Below are positions 1 through 8,143 of a stretch of DNA of 64,000 nt, piece by piece. The stretch is from Corallococcus soli. GTDB lineage: Bacteria > Myxococcota > Myxococcia > Myxococcales > Myxococcaceae. Below the pieces are notes generated by a model. It made no database searches. It saw only the letters and a program-made list of their open reading frames with translations, and was not told the origin of the DNA. The number at the start of each line of letters is the position of its first letter. Positions within the stretch are counted from its first letter, which is position 1. The stretch spans positions 992,001 through 1,056,000 of the forward strand of contig NZ_JAAIYO010000002.1 in NCBI RefSeq assembly GCF_014930455.1, in the 5' to 3' direction. The translations under genes were made by a program, and so were the position numbers.

Positions 1-279
1 GGGACTTCACCTCGTCAAGCGACGTCGGTCCTTGGGTGGGTGTGCCGCTAAACACCCGTCCCGCCTGCACTTTTCCCGGAAGATTCCCCACCCGCCACGC
101 CTGCCCGGCAGGGCACCTCCGCTGTCGTCGGGTTGGCACTCGCCCGGGCCGAGTGCCAGCGTAAGTCCTTGATAAGACTTGGGGACGCTTTGCCGGCGCG
201 GGACGACGTGACTACGCTTGCTCGCAGAGCCCCCTGGAGGTCGTGGGCGACTTCCAGGCACCCTCGGGAGGTGTGGTCG
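1..279. other. Left-edge non-coding stretch upstream of the first gene
   Basis: No convincing gene begins or ends here. Open frames on both strands are low-complexity Arg/Ala/Pro products of GC-rich DNA. The last 15 bases hold a GGGAGGTG ribosome-binding site for the gene at 280. A short imperfect inverted repeat (AAGTC/GACTT) lies near 164-181. The promoter of the first operon is probably in this stretch, but I could not fix it. Confidence 0.5.
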
Positions 280-879
280 ATGAGCGGACTGGTGACGTCC
301 TCTTCCTCGCTGAAGGAGTTCTTCCGGGACCTGCTGCTGGAAGTCACGGCCCGGCAGCGGGTGGCCCTGAACGCGTCCACCGAGTTCTACCTGGTGAACC
401 TGCTGGCGGAGTTCGCGGCCTCGGACAAGCTGTTCAGCCGTGACGCGGAAGGCCGGCGGGAGCACGAACCCCTGGCGGAGCTGTACCACCGCGCGCTGCA
501 GCAGGAGCGCGAGGAGCGCATCCGCACGCTGCGGCGGCTGGGCGACGTGTCGCTCTACAAGGTGGGCTTCTTCTCCGGCGCGCTGCAGCAGGGGATGGTG
601 GGCCCGGACTACTACATCCAGATGGGCGGGGCCGCGTACGGCCAGGTGGCGGAGCTGGTGCCCGCGGGCGGCTTCACCGGCGTGTACCGGGAGCTGTGCG
701 ACAAGTTCCGTTCGCTGGCGGAGGTGCTGGAGGAGATCAGCGCCCGGGGGCTGGTGAGCGCGGGGCCCGCGGGGGCGCTGCGCGTCTACGAGTCCTGGGT
801 GCGCACCGGCAGCGACAAGCTGGAGCGCGTGCTGGTGGACGCCGGCTGGGTGCCGCGCAAGGGGCCGCTTGCGAACTGA
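280..879 (+). CDS. Conserved hypothetical protein (199 aa), first gene of a three-gene run
   Basis: I do not recognise a named family with certainty. The ATG at 280 follows GGGAGGTG at good spacing; the open frame extends upstream but the extension is low-complexity. The product is soluble and mostly helical, with no signal peptide or membrane segment. It has a central conserved-looking stretch (LGDVSLYKVGFFSG, then YYIQMGGAAYG) that resembles uncharacterised proteobacterial proteins. The next gene starts 10 bases before this stop, so the two are probably co-translated and may act together. No catalytic motif was seen. Confidence 0.75.
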   Translation: MSGLVTSSSSLKEFFRDLLLEVTARQRVALNASTEFYLVNLLAEFAASDKLFSRDAEGRREHEPLAELYHRALQQEREERIRTLRRLGDVSLYKVGFFSGALQQGMVGPDYYIQMGGAAYGQVAELVPAGGFTGVYRELCDKFRSLAEVLEEISARGLVSAGPAGALRVYESWVRTGSDKLERVLVDAGWVPRKGPLAN

Positions 880-1540
880 CGCGGCGCAACCCCCCGTGCT
901 GGTGGGGCGGCTGCAGGCGCACCTGGAGGCCATCTACGGCTTCCGGTGCGAGGCCCGCGCGGAGTCCTTCGTGGTGGGCTCGGAGGCCGCCGCGCTCCTG
1001 GGCGGCACCGGGCGCGCGCCGGAGGAGCTGCTGGTGCTGGAGGCCCAGGGCGGTCTGGAGCTGGCGCTCTACCTGTCCCCGGCGCTGCTGGCCCGCCTGG
1101 AGCGCTACGACGCGAGCCCCGTGGGCTCCGTGCTGGATGGCGACCTGGACGGCTACTGCCAGGTGACGGAGGGGGTCAGCCACTTCCTCTACGTCGCGCA
1201 CACGGCGCACTACGAGCGCACGGTGTCGCTGCTGGAATTGGAGGCCCAGGCGGAGGTGGACAAGTTCGTGGTGTGCCTGCTGCACCGCTGGGGCGAGGGC
1301 GTCGTCGGGTGGGCCCGGGAGCTGCTCCAGCGCCTCTTTGATCGCGTGGCGTACCAGCCCCGGCTGTCGGCGGAGGAGCGCTGGCGCTACGAGGAGGCGA
1401 ACCGCGTGTCCCGCCGCTTCTGCGCGCGGCTGATGGAGCACGTCGTGGGCCGGCGGTTGGATCGGCTCCTCGGCGACCTGCGTTATGCGTACCGCCTGGG
1501 CGCGGAGGCCAAGCTGCGCCACTTCGCGCACGGCGGTTGA
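869..1540 (+). CDS. Conserved hypothetical protein (223 aa), overlaps previous gene
   Basis: Starts at TTG 869 inside the end of the preceding gene, with AAGGGG just upstream; an in-frame GTG at 896 is the alternative but has no ribosome-binding site. No signal peptide, membrane segment or catalytic motif is visible. The C-terminal third is rich in Arg and Glu and predicted helical. It ends 37 bases before the Nudix gene. The 11-base overlap with its neighbour supports a functional pair. Function unknown. Confidence 0.7.
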   Translation: MRTDAAQPPVLVGRLQAHLEAIYGFRCEARAESFVVGSEAAALLGGTGRAPEELLVLEAQGGLELALYLSPALLARLERYDASPVGSVLDGDLDGYCQVTEGVSHFLYVAHTAHYERTVSLLELEAQAEVDKFVVCLLHRWGEGVVGWARELLQRLFDRVAYQPRLSAEERWRYEEANRVSRRFCARLMEHVVGRRLDRLLGDLRYAYRLGAEAKLRHFAHGG

Positions 1541-1577
1541 TGGCCCGGCCGCCGTCCGCTTCGGGTAGGGTGGGGCC

Positions 1578-2084
1578 ATGCCGCGCGAGGCATCCTCAGG
1601 AGGCATCGTCATCCGGGCCAGCAGCGCCGGCACCTGGGAGGTGGTGGTCATCCGTCCGCACGGACGTCACCTGTGGGCGCTGCCCAAGGGACACGTGGAC
1701 CCGGGCGAGACGCCGGAGCAGACGGCCCACCGCGAGGTGCGGGAGGAGACGGGCCTGTCCGTGGCGCTGCTCGCGCCGCTGGGGGAGATCCGCTACGTCT
1801 ACCAGTTCCGGGGGCAGCGCATCTTCAAGCGCGTCCACTTCTTCCTCTTCCGCTACGAGGCGGGGGAACTGGGGCCGCTGCCGGGGCCGCGCGTGGAGGT
1901 GGACGAGGTGCGCTGGCTGCCCCTGGAAGGGCTCATCCCCGCGCTGGGCTACAAGGGGGAGAAGGCCGTCGCCGGCCGGGCGTTGCGCTGGATGCGCGCC
2001 CAGGGCCTGGCGTCCTCGGCCTCTTCCGCGCCCGGAGCCCCTCCCCTGACGGGGGAGGGAACCGGGGTGAAGCGGGAAGGCTGA
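1578..2084 (+). CDS. Nudix hydrolase (168 aa)
   Basis: Hydrolyses a nucleoside diphosphate linked to another moiety; the substrate cannot be read from sequence. The Nudix box is intact: G-x5-E-x7-REVREETG around residues 40-62, with Glu residues in the right places for metal binding. The short N-terminus (ASSGGIVIRASSAGTWEVVVI) is typical of small stand-alone Nudix enzymes similar to diadenosine polyphosphate hydrolases. It lies 37 bases after the preceding hypothetical gene and probably shares its transcript. The last codons contain a CCCTCCCC/GGGGAGGG hairpin, and the stop is 3 bases from the convergent rpoZ stop. Confidence 0.9.
   Translation: MPREASSGGIVIRASSAGTWEVVVIRPHGRHLWALPKGHVDPGETPEQTAHREVREETGLSVALLAPLGEIRYVYQFRGQRIFKRVHFFLFRYEAGELGPLPGPRVEVDEVRWLPLEGLIPALGYKGEKAVAGRALRWMRAQGLASSASSAPGAPPLTGEGTGVKREG
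2039..2059. terminator. Hairpin at convergent 3' ends of Nudix gene and rpoZ
   Basis: CCCTCCCC pairs perfectly with GGGGAGGG across a short loop, inside the last codons of the Nudix gene and about 30 bases beyond the rpoZ stop. It has no T-tract in the plus direction. It could terminate rpoZ transcription. Confidence 0.4.
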
Positions 2085-2087
2085 AGC

Positions 2088-2327
2088 CTACTTCTTGGCT
2101 TCCTCGGCGGTGTACTTGCCGGAGAGCGCCTCGCGCACGTCGCGGTCGAACTTCACGCGCTGGGTGGCGACCTCGCGCAGCGCGAGCACGGGCGGCTTGT
2201 TCTTGGACGTCTCCAGGATGGGCCGGGCGCCGGCCATCAGCTGGCGCGCGCGCTTGGCGCCCAGCAGCACCAGCGCGAACCGGTTGTCCACGTACGGGAG
2301 GCAGTCTTCAACGGTAACGCGAGCCAT
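2088..2327 (-). CDS. rpoZ: DNA-directed RNA polymerase omega subunit (79 aa)
   Basis: Small RNA polymerase subunit that helps fold and assemble beta-prime. The protein starts [20 protein letters not shown], the hallmark omega N-terminus, followed by the AKRARQL segment and a conserved LREVA motif. The length matches the family. The longer upstream frame is rejected because the ATG at 2327 gives the canonical N-terminus and lies about 34 bases from a good predicted promoter. In many bacteria rpoZ sits beside gmk or spoT; here it stands alone, convergent with a Nudix gene. Confidence 0.95.
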   Translation of the reverse strand: MARVTVEDCLPYVDNRFALVLLGAKRARQLMAGARPILETSKNKPPVLALREVATQRVKFDRDVREALSGKYTAEEAKK

Positions 2328-2367
2328 GGAACATCCTTCTTGGCGTGGGAGCCGGTGGAAGCCTCTG

Positions 2368-2396
2368 AACCTAAAGAGCACCCCCGGGCGAGTCAA
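2368..2396 (-). promoter_or_regulatory. Predicted sigma-70 type promoter of rpoZ
   Basis: Read on the minus strand: TTGACT, 17 bases, TAGGTT, giving a start near 2361 and a leader of roughly 34 bases to the rpoZ ATG. Spacing and -35 are near consensus; the -10 keeps TA....T. Confidence 0.6.
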
Positions 2397-2700
2397 GGAA
2401 GGATGGCGCGCCCCTCCGCCGCCCACCAGCCGACGCTCCCAGCCCCCTGTTGTTCGCTAACCCACGTCTGATTCTCAACTTCCGGAATTTGAGATGGGAA
2501 GCCTCAACGGATCGCCGGAGGTGCGTTTTCCGAGGGAGGAATGGGACGCCAGGGTGGGTCCCGGTCGCCCCCATGTGCCCCGGGATTCCCGGGGGTGGGG
2601 TTCACGAGAGGAGGTCCCGCATGAGCGCAGAGGAGTCCTGCGGCGCCGGCCATCCCCGGTGCGTGTCGGGTGGGTGGGGGGCGTCATGGAGGGGGAGGCC
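2397..2700. other. Intergenic region between rpoZ promoter and NmrA-like gene
   Basis: About 300 bases with no protein gene of normal size. It holds a possible 27-codon leader ORF (2621-2704) with a strong GAGAGGAGG ribosome-binding site. The leader's TGA stop overlaps the GTG start of the downstream gene. No clear plus-strand promoter was recognised. Confidence 0.45.
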
Positions 2701-3567
2701 GTGAACGGGCCGGTGCTGGTGACGGGGCCCACGGGCAACGTGGGGCGGGCGGTGGTGCGGGCGCTCCTGGCGGAGGGGGTGGCGGTGCGGGCGGCGGTGA
2801 AGTCGCCGGAGCACACCGTGGCGCTCCTCAAGGAGATGGACGGGGACGTGACGCCGGTGCCGCTGGACTTCCTGCGCCCGGAGACGTTCCTGCCCGCGCT
2901 GGAGGGCGTGCGCGGCGTGTTCCTGATGCGGCCGCCGGCCATCGCCCACGCGGAAGGCACCCTCAACGCCTTCGTGGACGCGGCCGTCACGCAGGGCGTG
3001 AAGCAGGTGGTGTTCCTGTCCATGGCGGGCGCGGAGCGCAGCGCGTGGGCGCCGCACCACGCGGTGGAGGAGCACCTGAAGCGCTCGGCGCTGGGGTGGA
3101 CGCTCCTGCGCCCGGCCTTCTTCGCGCAGAACCTGGGGGACGCGTACCGCGAGGACATCCGCCAGGACGGCCGGCTCTACATGCCCGCGGGTCACGGCAA
3201 GGTGGCCTTCGTGGACGTGCGCGACGTAGGCGAGGTGGCGGCGCGGGCGATGCTGGACACGTCCCTGCGAAACCGCGCGTTCACGCTCACCGGCCTGGAG
3301 GCGGTGACGTTCGACGAGGTGGCGTCGGTGCTGTCGGAGGTGCTGGGCCGGCCCATCCGCTACGTGCCCGCGTCGGTGCCCGGCTACGTGCGCCACCTGC
3401 ACCAGCGGCGGCTGTCCTGGGGCCAACTGGGCATGCAGACGCTGATGCATGTGGGGCTGCGCTTCGGCAAGGCGGAGCAGGTGGACCCCACGCTCACGAA
3501 CCTCCTGGGGCGCCCCACGCGCACGGTGCGCCAGTACATCGAGGACCACGCACCGCTGTGGCGCTGA
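2701..3567 (+). CDS. NmrA-like NAD(P)-binding oxidoreductase (288 aa)
   Basis: Atypical short-chain dehydrogenase of the NmrA/HSCARG type, expected to bind NAD(P) as sensor or reductase. The Rossmann motif TGPTGNVG is at the N-terminus (GPVLVTGPTGNVGRAVV), followed by a SMAGAERSAW stretch in the active-site region and a family-typical C-terminus. I chose GTG 2701 because GGAGG lies 8 bases upstream and the protein then begins directly with the nucleotide-binding strand. ATG 2686 is the alternative and would add five residues. Its stop is 6 bases from the convergent DoxX gene. Substrate unknown. Confidence 0.85.
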   Translation: MNGPVLVTGPTGNVGRAVVRALLAEGVAVRAAVKSPEHTVALLKEMDGDVTPVPLDFLRPETFLPALEGVRGVFLMRPPAIAHAEGTLNAFVDAAVTQGVKQVVFLSMAGAERSAWAPHHAVEEHLKRSALGWTLLRPAFFAQNLGDAYREDIRQDGRLYMPAGHGKVAFVDVRDVGEVAARAMLDTSLRNRAFTLTGLEAVTFDEVASVLSEVLGRPIRYVPASVPGYVRHLHQRRLSWGQLGMQTLMHVGLRFGKAEQVDPTLTNLLGRPTRTVRQYIEDHAPLWR

Positions 3568-3573
3568 GCCGCG

Positions 3574-3930
3574 TCAGGTGTACCAGAGCGCCCACAGGAT
3601 GAGGACGCCCTGCAGCGGCAGCCGCAGCCAGAGCAGCGCCCTGGGAATCTTCCGGAACTTCTCCGGGTGCAGCGCCATGTGCACGTTCGCGGGGAACACC
3701 GCCACGAACAGCGCGACGAGCCCCCAGGCGGCCAGCCGCGTCGTCTGGGGCACCACCAGCAGCACGCCGAGCAGCACCTCCGCCACGCCGCTCAGCAGCA
3801 CCAGCTCCCGGGGGTACGGGAGGTAGGGCGGCATGATGCCCATGAACATGCGCGGCTTGCGGAAGTGGGCCACCCCCGCGACGACCATGAACAGCGCGAG
3901 CACGAACTGGAGGAGGAGCTTCACGGACAT
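3574..3930 (-). CDS. DoxX-like small membrane protein (118 aa)
   Basis: Four hydrophobic segments are predicted: one near the N-terminus (LLLQFVLALFMVVAGVAHF), one around ELVLLSGVAEVLLGVLLVV, one around LAAWGLVALFVAVFPANV and one at the C-terminus. The AHF(R/K) motif after the first helix and the overall length fit the DoxX/DoxD family of membrane proteins. Biochemical role unknown, often linked to redox stress. It is encoded 56 bases downstream of pgm on the same strand, so it may be cotranscribed. Confidence 0.85.
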   Translation of the reverse strand: MSVKLLLQFVLALFMVVAGVAHFRKPRMFMGIMPPYLPYPRELVLLSGVAEVLLGVLLVVPQTTRLAAWGLVALFVAVFPANVHMALHPEKFRKIPRALLWLRLPLQGVLILWALWYT

Positions 3931-3986
3931 GGCGGGGGGACTCCTTGCGGCGGCATCGAAGCGCGGCCTGGAGCCCCCGTCCATGG

Positions 3987-5624
3987 CTACTTTCCGGCGA
4001 AGGCCTCCCCGACGATGGCGCGCGCCTCCTGGACGATGGTGTCCAGGTGCGCCTGGTCGCGGAAGCTCTCCGCGTAGATTTTGTAGACGTCCTCGGTGCC
4101 GGAGGGGCGCGCGGCGAACCAGCCGTTCTCCGTCGTCACCTTGAGGCCGCCCAGGTCCGCGTCGTTGCCCGGGGCGCGCGTGAGGCGCTGCGTGATGGGC
4201 TCGCCCGCCAGCGACGTGGCCTTCACCGCGTCGGGCGACAGCTTCTTGAGCACGGCCTTCTGCGCGGGCGTGGCCGGCGCGTCGATGCGCGTGTACAGCG
4301 GCGCGCCGAACTTCTGGGCCAGCTCCTGGTAGTGCTCGCCGGGGTCCTTGCCGGTGCGCGCCAGGATTTCGGCCGCGAGCAGGTCCAGGATGATGCCGTC
4401 CTTGTCGGTGGTCCACACGGTGCCGTCGGTGCGCAGGAAGGACGCGCCCGCGCTTTCCTCGCCGCCGAAGCCCAGCGAGCCGTCCAGCAGCCCGTCCACG
4501 AACCACTTGAAGCCCACCGGCACCTCCACCACGCGGCGGCCCAGGTCCTTCGCCACGCGGTCGATGAGGCTGCTGCTCACCAGCGTCTTGCCCACCGCCG
4601 CGTCCTGCTTCCAGCCCGGGCGGTTGCGGAACAGGTAGCCGATGGAGACGGCCAGGTAGTGGTTGGGGTTCATCAGCCCCTGGCTGCGGGTGACGATGCC
4701 GTGGCGGTCGGAGTCCGTGTCATTGCCGAACGCCAGCGCGTACTTGTCCTTGAGCTGCACCAGGTTCGCCATCGCGTACGGCGACGAGCAGTCCATGCGG
4801 ATCTTCCCGTCATGGTCCGCGGGCATGAAGCCGAACGTGGGGTCCACCTTGCGGTTCACCACGGAGATCGACAGCTTGTAGCGATCCGCGATGGGGTCCC
4901 AGTAGTCCAGGTTGGAGCCGCCCAGCGGATCCGCGCCCAGCTTCAGCTTCGCGTCCCGGATGGCGTCCACGTCCACCACGTTCGCCAGGTCCTTGACGTA
5001 CGGGGTGATGAAGTCGTGCTCCTTCACCGTGCTGCTGCCGCGCGCCTTCTCGTAGGTGACGCGGCGGACGTCCTTGTTGCCGGCGGCCATCAGCTCGTTG
5101 GCGCGGCGCTCCACCAGGGACGTGACGGTGGTGTCGGCGGGGCCGCCGTTGGGCGGGTTGTACTTGATGCCGCCATCCTCCGGCGGGTTGTGGGACGGGG
5201 TGATGACGATGCCGTCCGCGAGCCCGCTCGTGCGGCCCCGGTTGTACGTGAGGATGGCGTGGGAGATGACTGGCGTGGGCGTGGCGCCGTCGGTGTAGCG
5301 CACCTCGACGCCGTGGGCGGCGAGCACCTCCAGGGTGGTGCGCTGGGCGGGCTCGGAGAGGGCGTGGGTGTCCATGGCCAGGAACAGCGGGCCGTCGTAG
5401 CCCTGCTGCTTGCGGTACTCGCACAGGGCCTGCGCCACCGCGAGGATGTGCGCTTCGTTGAAGCTCCGGCGCGCGGCGCTTCCGCGGTGGCCGGAGGTGC
5501 CGAAGGCGACGCGCTGCTCGGCGACGGACGCGTCCGGCACGTCGGAGGCGTACTGCCTGCGCAGCTTCTCGGGGTTGATCAGCAGGTCACGCGAAAGGGG
5601 CTTGCCAGCGGAGGGATGGGCCAT
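3987..5624 (-). CDS. pgm: Phosphoglucomutase, alpha-D-glucose specific (545 aa)
   Basis: Interconverts glucose 1-phosphate and glucose 6-phosphate, feeding polysaccharide and glycogen synthesis. Length equals the E. coli enzyme (about 546 aa). The phosphoserine loop [11 protein letters not shown], the metal-binding DTDSDRHG loop, the sugar-specificity loop GGEESAGAS and the C-terminal phosphate-binding RPSGTED motif are all present in order. The N-terminus ([15 protein letters not shown]) matches the family. It lies 147 bases downstream of the AmpG-like gene on the same strand. High confidence. Confidence 0.96.
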   Translation of the reverse strand: MAHPSAGKPLSRDLLINPEKLRRQYASDVPDASVAEQRVAFGTSGHRGSAARRSFNEAHILAVAQALCEYRKQQGYDGPLFLAMDTHALSEPAQRTTLEVLAAHGVEVRYTDGATPTPVISHAILTYNRGRTSGLADGIVITPSHNPPEDGGIKYNPPNGGPADTTVTSLVERRANELMAAGNKDVRRVTYEKARGSSTVKEHDFITPYVKDLANVVDVDAIRDAKLKLGADPLGGSNLDYWDPIADRYKLSISVVNRKVDPTFGFMPADHDGKIRMDCSSPYAMANLVQLKDKYALAFGNDTDSDRHGIVTRSQGLMNPNHYLAVSIGYLFRNRPGWKQDAAVGKTLVSSSLIDRVAKDLGRRVVEVPVGFKWFVDGLLDGSLGFGGEESAGASFLRTDGTVWTTDKDGIILDLLAAEILARTGKDPGEHYQELAQKFGAPLYTRIDAPATPAQKAVLKKLSPDAVKATSLAGEPITQRLTRAPGNDADLGGLKVTTENGWFAARPSGTEDVYKIYAESFRDQAHLDTIVQEARAIVGEAFAGK

Positions 5625-5771
5625 GACCGGGCCACACTAGCCGTGCGCGCCCTGGGATGGGGAGGCGAAGTCACGCCCCCTGTCCATCCCCGCACCCGGC
5701 CCCACGCGCTTCGTCCAATAGCGGGCGGGAGCGCGTATCGGCCGGACGGGGGGGCGCGTGTCCGGTAGCCG

Positions 5772-7058
5772 TCAGCGCGCCACGGCGACGGAGGCCGTGG
5801 GCGGCATGGCCTCCGGGGCGGGGGGCTCGTCCTCCACCGGCTGGGCCGCGTGCTCGGGCAGGAACGTCAGCAGCACCAGCGCGGGGATGGCCGCCGCCGC
5901 GGTGAAGGCGAAGAACGTGGGCCACCCCATCCACGTGGCCAGGTAGCCGGACACCGAGCCGATGAGCCGGTTGGCGATGGTGCCCAGCGCGGACAGCAGC
6001 GCGTACTGCGTGGCGCTGAAGCTCTTGTGGCACAGCGACATCACGAAGGCCGCGAACGCCGTCACGCCCAGGCCCGTGCACACGTTGTCCACGGTGATGG
6101 CGGCCGCGAGCATCAGGTCGTTCTTGCCCACCAGCGCCAGCGCCAGGAAGGCCAGGTTGGTGAGGCCCTGCGCGGCGCCGAAGATGAAGAGCGCGCGGCG
6201 CATGCTGAGCTTCACCATCAGCACGCCGCCCAGCAGGCCGCCGCCGATGGTGGCGAGCATGCCCAGCGTCTTGCTGAGCGCGCCAATCTCCGTGTTGGAG
6301 AACCCGAGCTCGATGTAGAACGGCGTCACCATGCTGGCGGCGATGGCGTCCCCCAGCTTGTAGAGCACCAGGAACGCGAGCACGCCCAGCGCGTACTCGC
6401 GCCGGAAGTAGTCCACGAAGGGCTTCACCACCGCGTCCAGCAGGTTGCGCGGAGGCCGCACGCTCTGGGGCTCCGGGGCCAGCAACGTGGCCACCACGCC
6501 CACGCCCATGAGCAGGCCCATCACGTAGTACGTCCTGGACCAGCCGAGCTGATCCGACAGGACGAACGCGAGTCCACCCGCGACGAGCATGCCCAGCCGG
6601 TAGCCGGTGACGTACAGGGAGTTGCCCAGCCCGCGCTCCTCCAGGGTGAGGATGTCCGTGCGCCACGCGTCCGCGACGATGTCCTGGCTGGCGGACAGGA
6701 ACGTCACCACCACCGCCATGCACGCCATCGCGATGGGGGCGTCCTTCGGGTTGACGAGCCCCATGGCGGCGATGGCGCCCATGAGCAGCACCTGCGTCAG
6801 CAGCATCCACCCGCGCCGCCGGCCCAGGAAGGGCAGGGTGTAGCGGTCCATCAGCGGCGCCCACAGCACCTTGAACGTGTAGGGCAGCGCCACGAGGCTG
6901 AAGATGCCGATGGTCTTGAGGTTCACCCCCTCGTTCTTCATCCACGCGGACAGCGTGACCCCGGTCAGCCACAGGGGGAGGCCGGACGCGAAGCCGACGG
7001 CCATCAGGAGCCAGATGCGCCGGCTCTTCAAGACGGTGAGAAGCGAGGAATTGGGCAT
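5772..7058 (-). CDS. AmpG-like MFS transporter (428 aa)
   Basis: Inner-membrane major facilitator of the AmpG type, which imports cell-wall muropeptides (GlcNAc-anhydroMurNAc peptides) for recycling. About 12 hydrophobic segments run through the protein. AmpG-typical features include LPLWLTGVTLSAWMKNEG near the N-terminus, FKVLWAPLMDR, the GRRRGWM loop and SQDIVADAWRTD. The C-terminus ends in a short Pro/Glu-rich cytoplasmic tail. Whether the substrate is muropeptide in this organism is inferred from the family. No recycling enzymes are adjacent. Confidence 0.87.
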   Translation of the reverse strand: MPNSSLLTVLKSRRIWLLMAVGFASGLPLWLTGVTLSAWMKNEGVNLKTIGIFSLVALPYTFKVLWAPLMDRYTLPFLGRRRGWMLLTQVLLMGAIAAMGLVNPKDAPIAMACMAVVVTFLSASQDIVADAWRTDILTLEERGLGNSLYVTGYRLGMLVAGGLAFVLSDQLGWSRTYYVMGLLMGVGVVATLLAPEPQSVRPPRNLLDAVVKPFVDYFRREYALGVLAFLVLYKLGDAIAASMVTPFYIELGFSNTEIGALSKTLGMLATIGGGLLGGVLMVKLSMRRALFIFGAAQGLTNLAFLALALVGKNDLMLAAAITVDNVCTGLGVTAFAAFVMSLCHKSFSATQYALLSALGTIANRLIGSVSGYLATWMGWPTFFAFTAAAAIPALVLLTFLPEHAAQPVEDEPPAPEAMPPTASVAVAR

Positions 7059-7172
7059 GGAGGGCGCGGGAGAACAGCCGCCAGCATAGAGAATCCGTCC
7101 CGCGCGTCACCTGCCAACGGCCAGGGAATGTCCGCCCGGCTGCTGTCCGGGCACCGGCCCGGGCGGTTTTCG

Positions 7173-8132
7173 CTACGGCCCCAGCGCGGACACGTCAGGG
7201 CAGGAGGCCGCGTCTCCCTCGGTGGGGTTGAGGAAGTCCCAGTTGCGCTGGAGGAAGGTGATGCGCGTCGCCGCGTCCCAGCACTCGGTGTACTTCGCGC
7301 CCTTCGCGTCGCCCTCCAGGATGGTCAGCACCAGCTTGCCCCGCCCATCCGGCGTCCAGCGCGCCAGGATGTCCAGCGTCTCCAGGGGCCCGCCGGGGAT
7401 CAGCTCCTGGCCCGGCAGCCGGAACGCCATCTCCCCCTGGCCCTCCGGCACCTGGCGCGACGCATAGCGCGTGAGCGGCAGCGCAGCCCCCGCGCCCGTG
7501 AAGAGCAGCTCCACGCTCGTGGGCCGCGCCTTCGTCTGGTAGCGGATGTCCAGCCGGTCCAGCGCGGTCGCCTCGCGCGTGTCGAAGCCGTTGGCGCGCG
7601 CCGCCTTCAGGTCCAGCGCGAGCGCGCCCGTGCCCTTGCGGATGCCGCCGTCCGCCTTGAAGGTGCCGGGCAGGTAGGTCCACCACCCGTCCTCGCCCGC
7701 GCCCCGGGGGCGGAACTGGAGGCGGTAGGCGAAGTCGGTGCCCTGGCGCTCCATCACGAGCCGCAGCTCGTGGCCGGGGTGGTCGTCCGCAAGGAAGGGG
7801 CCCCAGATGCGGCGGTCGGTCTCGCGCGTGGTGGGGGGCAGTCCGCGGAACAGCTCCAGCAGGGTGAGCAGGGCGTCCACGCTGGCGTTGAACTGCGTGC
7901 CCACTTCGTAGGCCTGGACCGCGAGCGCGGACGTGCCGCCCAGCACCTGGAAGGCCAGTCCGTCCCTGCGCGTGCCGGTTCCCTGGCCGGTGCGCGTGGC
8001 GGAGTCCGGCAGCATCGCGGCCAGGTCCTTTCGCTGGGGCAGGGCGTTCTGGAACTCCAGGTCGTCGTTGGAGAAGTCGCCGCCGCACGCGACCGCGAGG
8101 AGGCAGAGGAGGGCAAGAACCCGGTTTCGCAT
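7173..8132 (-). CDS. Putative lipoprotein (319 aa), paralogue of the product at 11176-12177
   Basis: The signal sequence ends LLAVAC, suggesting lipidation of Cys and an envelope location. ATG 8132 is preferred because GAGGGAG lies 7 bases upstream; an ATG at 8147 overlaps the caspase stop as ATGA and is the alternative. The protein shares a layout with the lipoprotein at 11176-12177: an Asn/Asp-Ala/Gly-Leu-Pro motif after the lipobox, a PPTT...WGP motif, and a C-terminal ECWDA. No named domain was recognised. It is the last gene of the sigma/anti-sigma/caspase operon. Confidence 0.8.
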   Translation of the reverse strand: MRNRVLALLCLLAVACGGDFSNDDLEFQNALPQRKDLAAMLPDSATRTGQGTGTRRDGLAFQVLGGTSALAVQAYEVGTQFNASVDALLTLLELFRGLPPTTRETDRRIWGPFLADDHPGHELRLVMERQGTDFAYRLQFRPRGAGEDGWWTYLPGTFKADGGIRKGTGALALDLKAARANGFDTREATALDRLDIRYQTKARPTSVELLFTGAGAALPLTRYASRQVPEGQGEMAFRLPGQELIPGGPLETLDILARWTPDGRGKLVLTILEGDAKGAKYTECWDAATRITFLQRNWDFLNPTEGDAASCPDVSALGP

Positions 8133-8143
8133 CGCGTGCTCCC

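Noticed and set aside
7-933. 308-codon minus-strand frame at the left edge
   Set aside because: Arg/His/Pro-rich with no recognisable fold, and it fully overlaps the better-supported hypothetical gene at 280-879.
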